A stretch of DNA of 64,000 nucleotides from Wurfbainia villosa (lineage: Eukaryota > Streptophyta > Magnoliopsida > Zingiberales > Zingiberaceae): contig CM046004.1 of NCBI GenBank assembly GCA_025175895.1, positions 46,737,359 through 46,801,358 on the forward strand, in the 5' to 3' direction. This document shows positions 46,556 through 57,722 of this stretch, piece by piece. The translations under genes and the position numbers were made by a program. Position 1 is the stretch's first letter; every line of letters starts with the position of its first letter. The notes beneath the pieces were generated by a model that saw nothing but the letters and a program-made list of their open reading frames with translations, had not been told where the DNA came from and searched no databases.

Positions 46556-46770
46556 ATAGGATAAGATCGCATTTACACTAAATCTTGGGCGATTTAGCCA
46601 AAGCTAACTTAAGGTCTTTTGTAAATGTGGGTCTTGATCCTATAAACAAGAGTTGCATAGATATGTAATCGGTAATGTGTTTTCCACCGATCGTACTAAG
46701 TCTTGGGCGATTTAGCCAAAACTAACTCAAGGCTTAGTATGATGTGGATCTTGTCCTGCAGAAATTATAG
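46556..46770 (+). repeat. Imperfect leader duplication
   Basis: Two copies about 114 bp apart share TCTTGGGCGATTTAGCCAAA, CTAACT and a following GTGG-GTCTTG-ATCCT pattern. A flanking piece (GATCGnA-TACTAA) is also similar. Confidence 0.7.
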
Positions 46771-46927
46771 CTTGATTGTATGAATCTAGTAATGTGGTTT
46801 GACCACATCCATAACTCGATTCTACAAAATTTCTATAATTCAGTGGGAGCATCATTTGATTAAAGGCCTAATTAAATGATAAAAGGAATATGATATTAAT
46901 TCTCTGCATTGTATGTTGTAGATAACT

Positions 46928-47590
46928 ATGTCGACAAACACGAACACTCTCTCTCTGCGTTCTGTCCTTGAGATGGAGAAGCTCAATGGAGCAAATTTCC
47001 TGGACTGGTATAGGAACCTGAGAATTGTTCTCACCCATGAAAGGAAGATGTACGTCCTGGAGCAGCCCATTCCAGAGGCACCTCCTGTCACTGCCTCGCG
47101 AGATGACAAAGATGCTTACAAGAAGCATCAAGATGATGCATTAGATGTGTCATGTCTAATGCTCGCGACCATGAACTCTGAGCTTCAGAAGCAACACGAG
47201 TTCATGAATGTTTATGATATGGTTGAGCATCTTCGTCAACTATATCAAGGACAAGCAAGGCACGAGACATATGAAATCTCTAAGGCATTGTTTGGTTCCA
47301 AAATGCAAGAAGGGACTCCCGTAGGTCCATATGTACTCAAGATGATTGAGTACGTAGAAAACCTACAGAGATTTGGATTCCCCCTTGGCCAAGAGCTGGC
47401 CACTGACCTGATCTTGCAATCTTTGTCACAAGCCTACAATCAATTTGTCATGAATTACAACATGAATGAAATTGATAAGTCACTGCCTGAGATGCTCAGC
47501 ATGTTGAGAACTGCTGAGCTCAATCTTAAGAAAGGAAAATCTGACTCCATTATGATGGTGCAAAAGAATAAAGGCAAGGGCAAGCCTTAA
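46928..47590 (+). pseudogene. Copia gag, Angela-like (element F)
   Basis: 220 residues: RSVLEMEKLNGANFLDWYRN is the typical copia gag start, with LQKQHEFMNVYDMVEHLRQL, GTPVGPYVLKMIEYVENL, LILQSLSQAYNQFVMNYNMN and a Lys/Gly-rich end. TAA at 47588 cuts off the following GKGKYQAKGKGK. The ATG is chosen as the first that precedes the conserved block, with the leader immediately upstream. It would form the particle. Confidence 0.9.
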
Positions 47591-47973
47591 GGTAAGGGAA
47601 AGTACCAAGCCAAGGGAAAAGGCAAAGAACTTAAATGCAAAGGAGGGGTGGCCAAGGAAGGGGCTTGCTTCCACTGTAAGGAAGCTGGACCTTGAAGCGT
47701 AACTGCAAGGCATACCTGGAAGATCTTAAGAAGAAGAGAAGTGAGACTTCTACTTCAGGTATAAATGTTATAGAAGTCAATCTATCTATTTCTTCATCAT
47801 GGGTATTAGATACCGTATGTGCATCTCACATTTGTACCAATGTGCAGGCGCTGAGAAATAGCAGGGCATTGACATAGGGCAAGGTGGACCTACGAGTAGG
47901 CAATAGAGCAAGAGTTGATGATGTTGCTGTAGGAACTTATGATCTATCACTGCCCACTTGACTTGTACTAGAA
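47591..47973 (+). pseudogene. Zinc knuckle and protease (element F)
   Basis: The knuckle starts ACFHCKEAG but a one-base loss turns the expected HW into P-stop; the other frame resumes KRNCKAYLEDLKKKR. The protease active site reads VLDTVCASHIC, so the Gly of DTG is Val. A stop follows at 47875 (LT-stop, then GKVDLRVGN in the same frame). Not functional. Confidence 0.82.
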
Positions 47974-49491
47974 TTGGATGAATGTTGTTATGTGCCTGCT
48001 TTAACTAAGAACATCATTTCGGTTTCTTGTTTGGACAAGAAAGGATTTACATTTATAATAAATAACAAATGTTGTTCAGTTTATTTAAATGTTATGTTCT
48101 ATTGTAGTGCACCTCTAATGAACGGACTCTACTTTCTAGACTTAGAGAGCCCTATCTATAACATAAGTACTAAAAGGTTCAAGTCAAATGAGTTGAACCA
48201 AACCTATCTCTGGCATTATCGCTTATGTCACATAAATGAGAGTCGCTTATCTCAGCTCCATAAGGATGGGCTGCTAGACTCATTTGATTTTGAATCATAT
48301 GAGACATGTGAGTCTTGCCTTTTATGCAAGATGACCAAGACTCCCTTTAGTGGACACAGTGAAAGAGCAACAGACTTGTTACGACTTATACATAGTGATG
48401 TATGTGGCCCTTTCAATGTTGCTGCTAGAGGTGGTTACAGGTACTTCATTACATTTACTGATGACTTCAGTAGATATGGTTATGTGTATCTTATGACACA
48501 TAAATCAGAATCCTTTGAAAAGTTTAAAGAATTCAAGAATGAAGTACAAAACCAGCTTGGCAAGAGTATTAAGATACTTCGATCAGATCGAGGTGGTGAA
48601 TACCTTAGCCATGAGTTTCGTGACTATCTAGCTGAGTGTGAGATTCTATCCTAACTCACTCCTCCTGAAACACCACAGTAGAATGGTGTATCCGAAAGGA
48701 GGAATCGTACCCTATTAGATATGGTACGATCTATGATGAGTCACACAGATCTTCCTATATCCTTTTGAGGATATACTCTAGACACAGTAGCCTTTACCCT
48801 TAACCTTATACCATCCAAGGTTGTGATAAAGACACCATATACGATATGGACAGGGAGAAATCCCAAGATGTCTTTTATGAGGATTTGGGGTTGTGAACCT
48901 TACGTTCGACGTCAAGTCTCAGACAAACTGGGACCCAAATCCGATAAGTGCTATTTTGTTGGATATCCCAAGGATACAAAGGGATATTACTTCTACATTC
49001 CCAGTCAGCACAAAATGTTTGTGGCAAAGACTGGCATTTTTCTAGAAAGGGATTTTGTTTCTAGAAAAAATAGTGGGAGTACATTCGATCTTGAAGAAAT
49101 TCAAGATAAGGACCATAGCACTGAGGCCTTGATGGAGGTTGAACATGAACCACAAAGTGTTGTGGGTGATGAGGTTATTGCACAAAGAGTTATGGAATAA
49201 CCACCTGTTCATGTAGACCTACCTCTTCGCAGGTCTGATAGGGTACGTCGTCATCCTGAGAGATATTCATTTCTCTTGTCTGACCATGATGACGTTTTGC
49301 TCATTGAGAATAAGCCAACCTCCTATCAGGAAGCTGTGATGAGCCTAGATTTCGAGAAATGGCTAGAGGCCATGAGATCCGAGATGGAATCCATGTACAC
49401 CAACCAAGTATGGACTTTGGTTGATCCTCCTGAAAGGGTCAAACCCATTGGGTGTATGTGGGTCTTTAGGAGAAAGACCGACATGGATTGA
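47974..49491 (+). pseudogene. Copia integrase and N-part of RT (element F)
   Basis: Single frame with stops at 48652 (CAA to TAA), 48679 (CAG to TAG), 48766 (TGG to TGA) and 49198 (CAA to TAA). Blocks: GAG-pre-integrase HYRLCHIN ... CESC, integrase catalytic HSDVCGP, LRSDRGGEYL and NGVSERRNRTL (all three acidic residues kept), WTGRNPKMSFMRIWG, CYFVGYPKDTKGYYFY, the linker RRSDRVR, and the RT start NQVWTLVDPPERVKPIG. After KTDMD a TGA interrupts. Apart from the stops the protein is colinear with the family. Confidence 0.9.
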
Positions 49492-50736
49492 CTTACGCAT
49501 ACCTAAAAGGGCCGATTGGTGACTAAAGGTTTCAAGCAAATTCATGGTATTGACTATGATGAAACCTTTTCTCCAGTGGCGATGTTAAAGTCCATTCGGA
49601 TCTTGCTTGCTATTGCAGCATACCACGATTATTAGATCTAGCAGATGGATGTCAAAACAACATTTCTGAATGAAAACTTACTCGAGGATGTGTACATGAC
49701 ACAACCTGAGGGTTTTGAAGATCCACAGCATACTTGAAAATATGCAAGTTGTAAAGGTCCATTTATGGGCTAAAGAAAGCCTCTCGGAGATGGAATCTTC
49801 GATTCGATGATGCGATCAAACAGTTTGGTTTCATCAAGAATGAAGATGAACCCTGTGTCTACAAGAGGGTTAATGGGAACACAGTTGTCTTCCTTGTATT
49901 GTATGTGGATGACATACTACTCATTGGGAATGACATCCCTTCGCTAAAGTCTGTGAAGACTTGGCTGGAGATGTGCTTCTCAATGAAGGACTTTGGTGAA
50001 GCAGTCTGTATTGTAGGCATCAAGATCTATAGAGATAGATCTAATAGATTGCTTGGCCTAAGTCAGAGTACATACATTGACACGGTATTACTACGGTTAG
50101 CCATGCAGAATTCCAAGAAGGGACTTCTGCCGATGTCACATGGTGTGAGTCTTTCGAAGACTTAAAGTCCCTCTTCTAGAGAGGAGAGAGACCGCATGGA
50201 TAAGATCCCTTTCGCATCTGCTATAGGATCTATCATGTACACCATGCTATGTACTCGTCCTGATGTCTCGTATGCTTTGAGCATGACGAGTAGATACCAG
50301 TCAGATCCAGGTGAGCATCACTGGATAGCAGTAAAAAATATTCTTAAGTACTTGAGAAGGTCTAAAGAATATTTCTTGATATTTGGAGGCGATGAGGAGC
50401 TACCTGTAAAGGGTTACAATGATGTCAGCTTCCAAACTAACCAGGATGATTATAGATCATAGTCAGGGTTCGTGTTTTGCTTGAATGGTGGCGCTGTGAG
50501 CTAGAAGAGTTCCAAGCAGGACATAGTTGCTAATTCTACAAAGCCCGAATATATCGGTGCTTCCATCTCATTCGAGAGATTATCGATAGAGGAGATGTGA
50601 AGATTTGTAGAGTACCCACAGAGGCTAACATCGCAGATCCCTTGACCAAGGCTTTGGCACAAAAAAAGAATGATTGTCACACTAGGTAATTGAGTATTAG
50701 ATACTACGGTGATTGACACTAGTACTAGTGGGAGAT
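49492..50736 (+). pseudogene. Copia RT and RNase H with internal loss (element F, first body)
   Basis: RT: GIDYDETFSPVAMLKSIRIL, KTTFLNENLLEDVYM, the active site LYVDDILLIGND near 49900, and LGLSQSTYIDTVLLR. Several stops (near 49501, 49635, 49736 and 50162) and frameshifts are present. RNase H begins GYNDVSFQ but about 170 bp relative to 54370-54580 (the AASVAAKEAVW to YCDNNGA region) is deleted near 50545. The natural stop is at 50714-50716 (RYYGD), and the polypurine tract GTGGGAGAT precedes LTR2. Confidence 0.87.
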
Positions 50737-52533
50737 TGTTAGTGAAAGCCCTAGAGCCAATCATGTGATGATTGTTGTATGAACTTTATTATATCATATT
50801 CCTATTTATAAAGGCATGGTTATTATACTTACTTGTTTTGGTGCCAAATAACTAAATATAATAATGTCCTTGAGTAGTAGGTTCTTATCTATATCAATCA
50901 ATTGGTTGAATCGATAATGAGATGATATAGAGAACACTACTCTTAATCATTCCTAGTCAAGTATTAACATTCAGGGATAATGTTAATGCATAGAGACTAG
51001 CATGTAGGTCAACATGATGACTTGATCTCACAAGTCATGGATATGAGATATCAAGTTGATACATGGGTATGCATTGGAGAATGTATACTGAATGACCCTG
51101 CCATGAGAAAGTATCATGGATCATTATATGAGTGTCATATACTTTCTCATGTGGCTATTAGTATGACTATTAGTCTTTAGACCTGAAGTCACCATGGTTC
51201 CCTACATAAGGAGTTGCATACTGTGGCTTCGTCGAACGTCACCCGTAAATGGGTGGACTATAAAGGCGATTACTGGGTATGTAACAAATTATGCGGAGGG
51301 ATGTGAGTGATGTAGATGGGATCTATCCCTCCTATATGACGGGGGTGACATTGATATTCTTGATAGAGTGAGACCACGAATTGCATGACCATGCCCAAAT
51401 GAGTCAATATGAGATATTGAGCACATTTGATTAGAGTGAGTCTACTTGGAGTTCAAGATATAGATTGTACCGAGGATGACACGGTCTATGCCTCAATTGG
51501 TCAATCTAGATGTCAAGGATAGAGGGACATTGTCACATATTGTGAGAGTCACAATTAATAGTCACAAAGGTGATGTTGGAGCTCAACATTATTGTAACTT
51601 GGGTAGCAATGATGTGTTGCTAGATACCGCTCATTGCTTATGTTCCTAAATCGGTTTAGAAGCATTGCCAATATTACAAGAACCTATAGGGTCACACACA
51701 AAGGGAAATTAGATGAAGATTAGGTTCATATGATGAACCATGAGGATTAGGTTCATGAGATGAACCAAATTGGATTAAGAGTAATCCAAATTAGACTAAT
51801 TGAGTTAGACTCAATTTGATTCAAGCGTTGAATGAGTCTAATTTAGATTTGATTCATTGAGTCAATTTAATTTAATGAATAGAGATTCATTAAATCAAAT
51901 TTACTTGAATCAAGTAGTTAGATTTGATCAACCATGGGAGATAATAGGTCAAGTTTGACTTGACTTGAGAGGGAAGATAAATGGTCAATTTTGACTTGAC
52001 CAATTGCCATGTCATGGTGACTTAGCATCGGGCAGGCCAATGATGATGCTCCACATCATCATGGACACATCATGGGGTGCCACCTCATGAGGGAGACCAA
52101 TAGCCATTGGTTCTTGGAGTTACATGCATGCATGTAACCCCCTCATAGTGGGATATGAAAGTGTAAAGTTAAGGTGTGTAACTTCATCTTCTTCCTTGGT
52201 TCTTCCTCTCTTGCTCTCCCAATCCTTCTTGGCCTAAATTTCCATGAGTGCTAGCACACTCTAGGTTGAGTTTCTCCACCATTTGTCCGTGTCGATACCA
52301 ATAGAGGAGTGTACACTTGACACTCTTGAGTTCCGGCAAGCTTTTGAACGAGCGGAATAAGCAAAGGGCATCGCTACGAGGGTAACACTCTCAACTTCTA
52401 GATCTAAGGTAGATCTAGGTTTACTTAGCACATACATGTTTTTATTTTAATATATCTTCGCACGGATCCATGGCCGGACTTCCGGGGTTTCCACAACGCA
52501 AAAAGTAGTTTTTGTGGCTCGGAAAGTCCAACA
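50737..52533 (+). repeat. LTR2 (internal LTR) of complex F
   Basis: TGTTAGTGAAAGCCCTAGAG to GAAAGTCCAACA, 1797 bp. It differs from LTR1 and LTR3 in the region after 52140, where GTGGGATATGAAAGTG replaces the GGTCGGCCACTTC segment, and at its 3' end. It joins directly to integrase-region coding sequence at 52534, with no PBS. Confidence 0.92.
52119..52138. repeat. 20-bp core palindrome in LTR2
   Basis: GTTACATGCATGCATGTAAC. The outer three bases of the LTR1/LTR3 palindrome are lost on the right arm. Confidence 0.85.
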
Positions 52534-53275
52534 CGTTCGACGTCAAGTCTCAGACAAACTGGGACCTAAATCCGATAGGTGCTATTTTGTTGGATATCCC
52601 AAGGACACAAAGGAATGTTACTTCTACATTGCCAGTCAGCATAAAGTGTTTGTGGCAAAGACTGGGGTTTTTCTAGAAAGGGATTTTGTTTCTAGAAAAA
52701 CTAGTGGGAGTACCTTCGATCTTGAAGAAATTCAAGATAAGAACCATAGCACTGAGGCCTTGATGGAGGTTGAACATCAACCACAAAGTGTTGTGGCTGA
52801 TGAGATTGTTGCACATAGAGTTGTAGAACAACCACCTGTTCAGGTAGACCTAACTCTTCGCAGATCTGATAGGGTACGTTGTCTGCCTGAGAGACACTCA
52901 TTTCTCTTGTATCACCATGATGATGTTATGCTTATTGAGAATGAGTCTACCTCCTATCAGGAAGCTGTGATGAGCCCAGATTCTGAGAAATGGCTAGAGG
53001 CCATGAGATCCAAGATGAAATCCATGTACACCAACCAAGTATGGACTTTGGTTTATCCACCTGAAGGGGTCAAACCCATTGGGTGTAAGTGGGTATTTAG
53101 GAGAAAGACTGACATGTATGGACTTACGCATATCTATAAGGGTCGATTGGTGGCTAAAGGTTTCAAGCAAATTCATGGTATTGACTATAATGAAACCTTT
53201 TCTCCAGTGGATATGTTTAAGTCCATTCGGATCTTGCTTGCTATTGCAGCATACCACGATTATGAGATCTGGTAG
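52534..53275 (+). pseudogene. Integrase end to RT N-part (second body of F)
   Basis: It starts abruptly at the equivalent of 48905 in the first body (HVRRQVSDKLGPKSDRCYFV), continues through the linker RRSDRVRCLPERHSF, NQVWTLVYPPEGVKPIGCKW and FKQIHGIDYNETFSPVDMF, and stops at TAG after DYEIW (CAG to TAG). The open frame begins in the end of LTR2, so no proper start exists. It has fewer stops than the first body over the same region. Confidence 0.88.
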
Positions 53276-53641
53276 ATGGATGTCAAAACTGCGTTTCAGA
53301 ATGGAAACTTACTCGAGGATGTGTACATGACACAACCTGAGGGTTTTGTAGATCCACAGCATACTGGGAAAGTATTCAAGCTGCAAAGGTCCATTTATGG
53401 GCTAAAGCAAGCTTCTCGAAGCTCCAGTGGCGATGTTTAAGTCCATTCGGATCTTGATTGCTATTGCAGCATACCACGATTGTGAGATCTGACAGATGGA
53501 TGTCAAAACCATGTTTCTAAATGGAAACTTTCTCGAGGATGTGTACATGACACAAACTGAGGGTTTTGTAGATCCACAGCATACTAGGAAAGTATGCAAG
53601 CTGCAAAGGTCCATTTATGGGCTAAAGCAAGCTTCTCAGAA
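53202..53641 (+). repeat. 220-bp tandem duplication inside RT
   Basis: 53202-53421 and 53422-53641 are near-identical copies, from TCTCCAGTGG (or GCTCCAGTGG) through KTAFLNG and YGLKQAS. 220 is not a multiple of three, so it shifts the frame. A handful of substitutions separate the copies. The first body (49570-49790) has only one copy. Confidence 0.9.
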
Positions 53642-54757
53642 CTGGAGTCTTCGATTCGATGATGCTATCAAACAGTTTAGTTTCAACAAGAATGAAGATG
53701 AACCCTGTGTCTAAAAGAGGGTTAGTGGAAATACAGTTGTCTTCCTTGTATTATATGTGGATGACATACTACTTATTGGGAATAACATCCCTTCGCTACA
53801 GTCTGTGAAGACTTGGCTGGGGACGTGCTTCTCAATGAAGGACTTAGGTGAAGCATCCTGTATTGTAGGCATCAAGATCTATAGAGATAGATCTATAAGA
53901 TTGCTTCACCTACATCAGAGTACATACATTGACACGGTATTACTACGGTTTGCCATGCAGAATTCCAAGAAGGGACTTCTGCCGATGTCACATGGTGTGA
54001 GTCTTTCGAAGACTCAAAGCCCCTCTTCTAGAGAGGAGAGAGACCACATGGATAAGATCCCTTACGCATCTGCTATACAATCTATCATATACGCTATGTT
54101 GTGTACTCGTCCTGATGTCTCGTAATCTTTGAGCATGACGAGTAGATACCAGTCAGATCTAGGTGAGCATCACTGGATAGCAGTCAATAATATTCTTAAG
54201 TACTTGAGAAGGACTAAAGAATATTTCTTGATATTTGGAGGTGATGAGGAGCTAGCTGTAAAGGGTTATAGTGATGCCAGCTTCCAAACTGACCAGGATG
54301 ATTATAGATCACAGTCAGGATTCGTGTTTTGCTTAAATGACGGTGCTGTGAGCTAGAAGAGTTCGAAGCAGGACACAGTTGTTGATTCTACAACAGAAGC
54401 CGAGTATATTGCTGCATCTGTGGCAGCAAAGGAGGCAGTTTGGATCCGCAAGTTCATTACTAAGCTTGGGGTGGTTCCTAACATAGCAGATCCCATAGAG
54501 TTCTATTGTGACAACAATGGAGCGATTGCACGGGCTAAGGAACCTCGCTCACACCAGTGGACCAAACATATACTATGGCGCTTCCATCTCATTTGAGAGA
54601 TTATCGATAGAGGAGATGTGAGGATTTGTAGAGTACCCACAGAGGCTAACATCGTAGATCACTTGCCCAAAGCTTTGGCACAGAAAAAGCATGATGGTCA
54701 TACTAGGTCATTGGGTATTAGATACTATGGTGATTGACACTATTGCTAGTGGGAGAT
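53642..54757 (+). pseudogene. RT C-part and RNase H (second body of F)
   Basis: RT active site LYVDDILLIGNN near 53755, then CIVGIKIYRDRS, STYIDTVLLRFAMQNSKKG, YASAIQSIIYAMLCTRPDVS and a stop at 54123. RNase H: GYSDASFQTDQDDYRS, a stop at the Trp of SWKSSKQ (54354), STTEAEYIAASVAAKEAVW, YCDNNGAIARAKEP, and the natural end RYYGD-stop at 54735-54737. GTGGGAGAT precedes LTR3. Unlike the first body, the full RNase H is present. Confidence 0.88.
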
Positions 54758-56597
54758 TGTTAGTGAAAGCCCTAGAGCCAATCATGTGATGAATGTTGAA
54801 TGGAGTTTATTGTATCATATTCGTATTTATAAAGGCATGGTTATTATATTTACTTGTATTGGTGCCAAATAACTAAGTATAATAACATCCTTGAGTAGTA
54901 GGTTTTTATCTATATCAATCGATTAGTTGAATCGATAATGAGATAATATAGAGAAAACTACACTTAATCATTCCTAGTCAAGTATTAACATTCAGGGACA
55001 ATGTTAATGCGTAGAGACTAGCATGTAGGTCAACACGATGACTTGATCTCACAAGTCATGGATATGAGATATAAAGTTGACACATGGGTATGCATTGAAG
55101 AATGTATACTGAATTACCCGCCATGAGAGAGTATCATGGATCGTTATATGAGTGTCATATACTTTCTCATGTGGCTATTAGTATTACTATTAGTCCTTAG
55201 ACCTGAAGTCACCATGGTTCCCTACATAAGGAGTTCCATACTTTGGCTTCGTCAAACGTCACCCGTAAATGGGTGGACTATAAAGGTGATTACTGGGTAT
55301 GTGATAAATTATGCGGAGGGATGTGAGTGATGTAGATGGGATCTATCCCTCCTATATGATGGGGGTGATATCGATATTCTTGATAGAGTGAGATCACGAA
55401 GTGCATGGCCATGCCCAAATGAGTCAATATGAGATATTGAGCTCATTTGATTAGAGTGAGTTCACTTGGAGTTCAAGATATAGATTGTACCGAGGTGACA
55501 CGGTCTATGTCTCACTTGGTCAATCTAGATGTCAAGGATAGAAGGATATTGTCACATATTGTGAGAGTCACAATTAGTAGTCACAAAGGTGATGTTGGAG
55601 CTCAACATTCTTGTAACTTGGGTAGCAATGATGTGTTGCTAGATACCGCTCATTGCTTATGTTCATAAATCAGTTTAGGAGCATTGCCAACATTACGAGA
55701 ACCTATAGGGTCACACACAAAGGGAAATTAGATTGAGATTAGGTTCATATGATGAACCATGAGAATTAGGTTCATGGGATGAACCAAATTGGATTAAGAG
55801 TAAACCAAATTAGGCTAATTGAGTTAGACTTAAGTTTATTCAAGTGTTGAATGAGTCTAATTTAGATTTAATTCATCAAATAAATTTAAATTAATGAATA
55901 GAGATTCATTAAATTAAAATTGACTTGAATCAAATGGTTGGATTTGATCAACCATGGGAGATAAAAGGTCAAGTTTGACTTGACTTGATAGGGAAGATGA
56001 AAGGTCATGTTTGACTTGACCAAATGCCTTGTCATGATGATGACTTAGCATGGCCGGGCAATGATGATGCTCCACATCATCATTGACTTATCAATTGGTG
56101 CCACCTCATGAGGGAGACCAAGAGCCATTGGCTCTTGGAGTTACATGCATGCATGTAACTCCCACCCATTGAAGTGGTCGGCCACTTCGTGATGAGGTGA
56201 ATTTGATTTTGGGTAACTCCATCTTCTTCTTCCTTGGATCATCTTCTTCCTTGGTTCTCTTCCTCTCTTGCTCTCCCAAAACCTCCATTCCCGAGACCTT
56301 CAAAGAGTTCTAGCACACTAAAGATTGTCTTTGCTCCACCTATTGCTTGTGTGGTTACCAATAGAGGAGTGTGCACTTGACACTCTCGAGTTCTGGCAAT
56401 CCATTTGGACGAGCGGAATAAGGGAAGGGCATCGATTCAAGGGTAACTTCTTATCATTTAGATCTACAGTAGATCTAAAGGTATTAAACACATACATGTT
56501 AGTTTTATTATTTTATACATCGCATGGATCCGTGGTGGGGGCTTCCGAGGTTTCCGCAACGCAAAAAGCGGTTTTTGCGGGCTCGGAAAACCCAACA
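54758..56597 (+). repeat. LTR3 (3' LTR) of element F
   Basis: TGTTAGTGAAAGCCCTAGAG to GAAAACCCAACA, 1840 bp, followed by TCCCT. Closest to LTR1. Full 26-bp palindrome at 56137-56162. Confidence 0.93.
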
Positions 56598-56602
56598 TCC
56601 CT

Positions 56603-57370
56603 AAGCGTATAAGCACTCTAAAGCATCAAAAATAAAGTTAAAAGTTCAACATTGAACTTTCCCACACCTTAAATTGTTAGACACCCTAAACCAATTCTCC
56701 TAATCCATATCCAATGGATTTTCACCCTTTCTAATGCTTTCCAAAGCATATCCTAGGGTTAGGAGTTGTTAGGGAACCCTAACATAGCTGAAATATGGGC
56801 TAAACATCCTTGTTTACTCGAAATCAGCCTATCAATCGACTCTTCAATAGAATAGTTGATTGAAATCATCATCAGTTGACTGATAAACTGTAACAGTCGA
56901 CTGGTCCCTAATTTTCAGAAATCTGGTTTTCAGAAATGAAGTTTGAAAATGTGCAAGTAAATATACATATTTCGAAAAATTTTGAAATTTCATATGCACA
57001 TTACTTACATAGAATATAATGTGTGAAAAATAGTTTGAAAATAAAATACCCATTAAAATAGGAGATTGATACAAAGTTCAAAATCTAATAAAACTTTAAT
57101 GTTTTTGATCTACTTTGTATCAACTTCTTCAATGGTGATTGCTATCAAAAGATAGACTTCACCAAGGTTTTATAAAAGGTTTTTAAAATGATTTTAAAAA
57201 CCTATTTTGAACCATGGACTTTGAGCTAGATGTAGATGACTTGTACATTAGCCCTCCTCATGATCCATATTTATTATTGAAATAAGTTAATGTTCATCTT
57301 GATGCACTATCTATGCACCTTGAACTTAACTCATTTTTCTAACATCTCACAAGTATCTAAGGTGTATAAA
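56603..57370 (-). other. 3' untranslated region of element E, second part
   Basis: On the minus strand it continues the match to D (about 39290-40030), including CAGTCGACTG-like words. It ends near GTGTATAAA at 57370. Confidence 0.78.
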
Positions 57371-57722
57371 TGTCACGCCCGCCCTTTGCAGGGGTTCGGA
57401 GGGCGGCACGATGCGATCGTACATACATGCATTACAGCGGAAGACAACATATACTTCTTACAGTGGAAGACTTTAAACTTCTTTCTTTTTGCTTTCTTCT
57501 AAACATAAGCATGCATCATCATTTCTTAAATACTTAGTTCCAGTTCATGACATTCAACTTAAAGAAAACATGCAGAAGTATGGGGAACATAAACAGATCT
57601 CCTCCACCATGCCACTACCACACACACTTTGCCCCTCCTTCTGCTCCCTTTAGTTTAGCCATTCTTTACCCTTATCTGCAGTACAAGGGAACATAAAACT
57701 ATAAGTAGATAGGCTTAGTAAG
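57371..57722. repeat. Possible LTR fragment starting TGTCACGCCC
   Basis: E similarity ends exactly before TGTCACGCCCGCCC. Many plant gypsy LTRs have a terminal TGTCACGCCC-like sequence, so this may be the edge of another element, cut at 57722 by element G. No coding region is seen. A CGCCCT/AGGGCG inverted pair is at the start. Confidence 0.4.

Larger units (their letters stand above)
45274..46927 (+). other. Untranslated leader of element F
   Basis: 1.65 kb without coding signal. It contains an AT microsatellite (46071-46128), four direct repeats (46134-46261) and an imperfect duplication around CTTGGGCGATTTAGCCAAA (46556-46640 and 46670-46770). It ends GTATGTTGTAG before the gag ATG, a possible splice acceptor. 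Confidence 0.75.
43416..56602 (+). mobile_element. Element F: three-LTR copia complex with TCCCT target duplication
   Basis: LTR1 43421-45260, full body 45261-50736, LTR2 50737-52533, partial body 52534-54757 (integrase end to RNase H only), LTR3 54758-56597. TCCCT is at 43416-43420 and 56598-56602. LTR1 and LTR3 share sequence that LTR2 lacks (for example the GAAGTGGTCGGCCACTTC segment), so LTR1/LTR3 are the original pair and LTR2 belongs to a second, related element nested inside. Angela-like copia by LTR and gag features. Confidence 0.92.
34767..57370 (-). mobile_element. SIRE-like copia element E, 3' part, host of D and F
   Basis: Minus-strand remnant: 3' LTR (34767-43027, split by D) and 3' untranslated region (43028-43420 and 56603-57370, split by F). 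On the minus strand it is similar to the D 3' region from about 39290 to 40421. Similarity ends near 57370 at TGTCACGCCC, so the coding part of E is missing. With D and F removed, roughly 2.6 kb remains. Confidence 0.8.

Noticed and set aside
43421..52533. Reading F as two adjacent independent elements
   Set aside because: Only the outer LTRs share a target duplication, the second body has no PBS or gag, and LTR2 is not flanked by its own target copies on both sides.
56325..56612. 95-codon plus-strand frame in LTR3
   Set aside because: It crosses the LTR end, the target duplication and into E, so it cannot be a gene.
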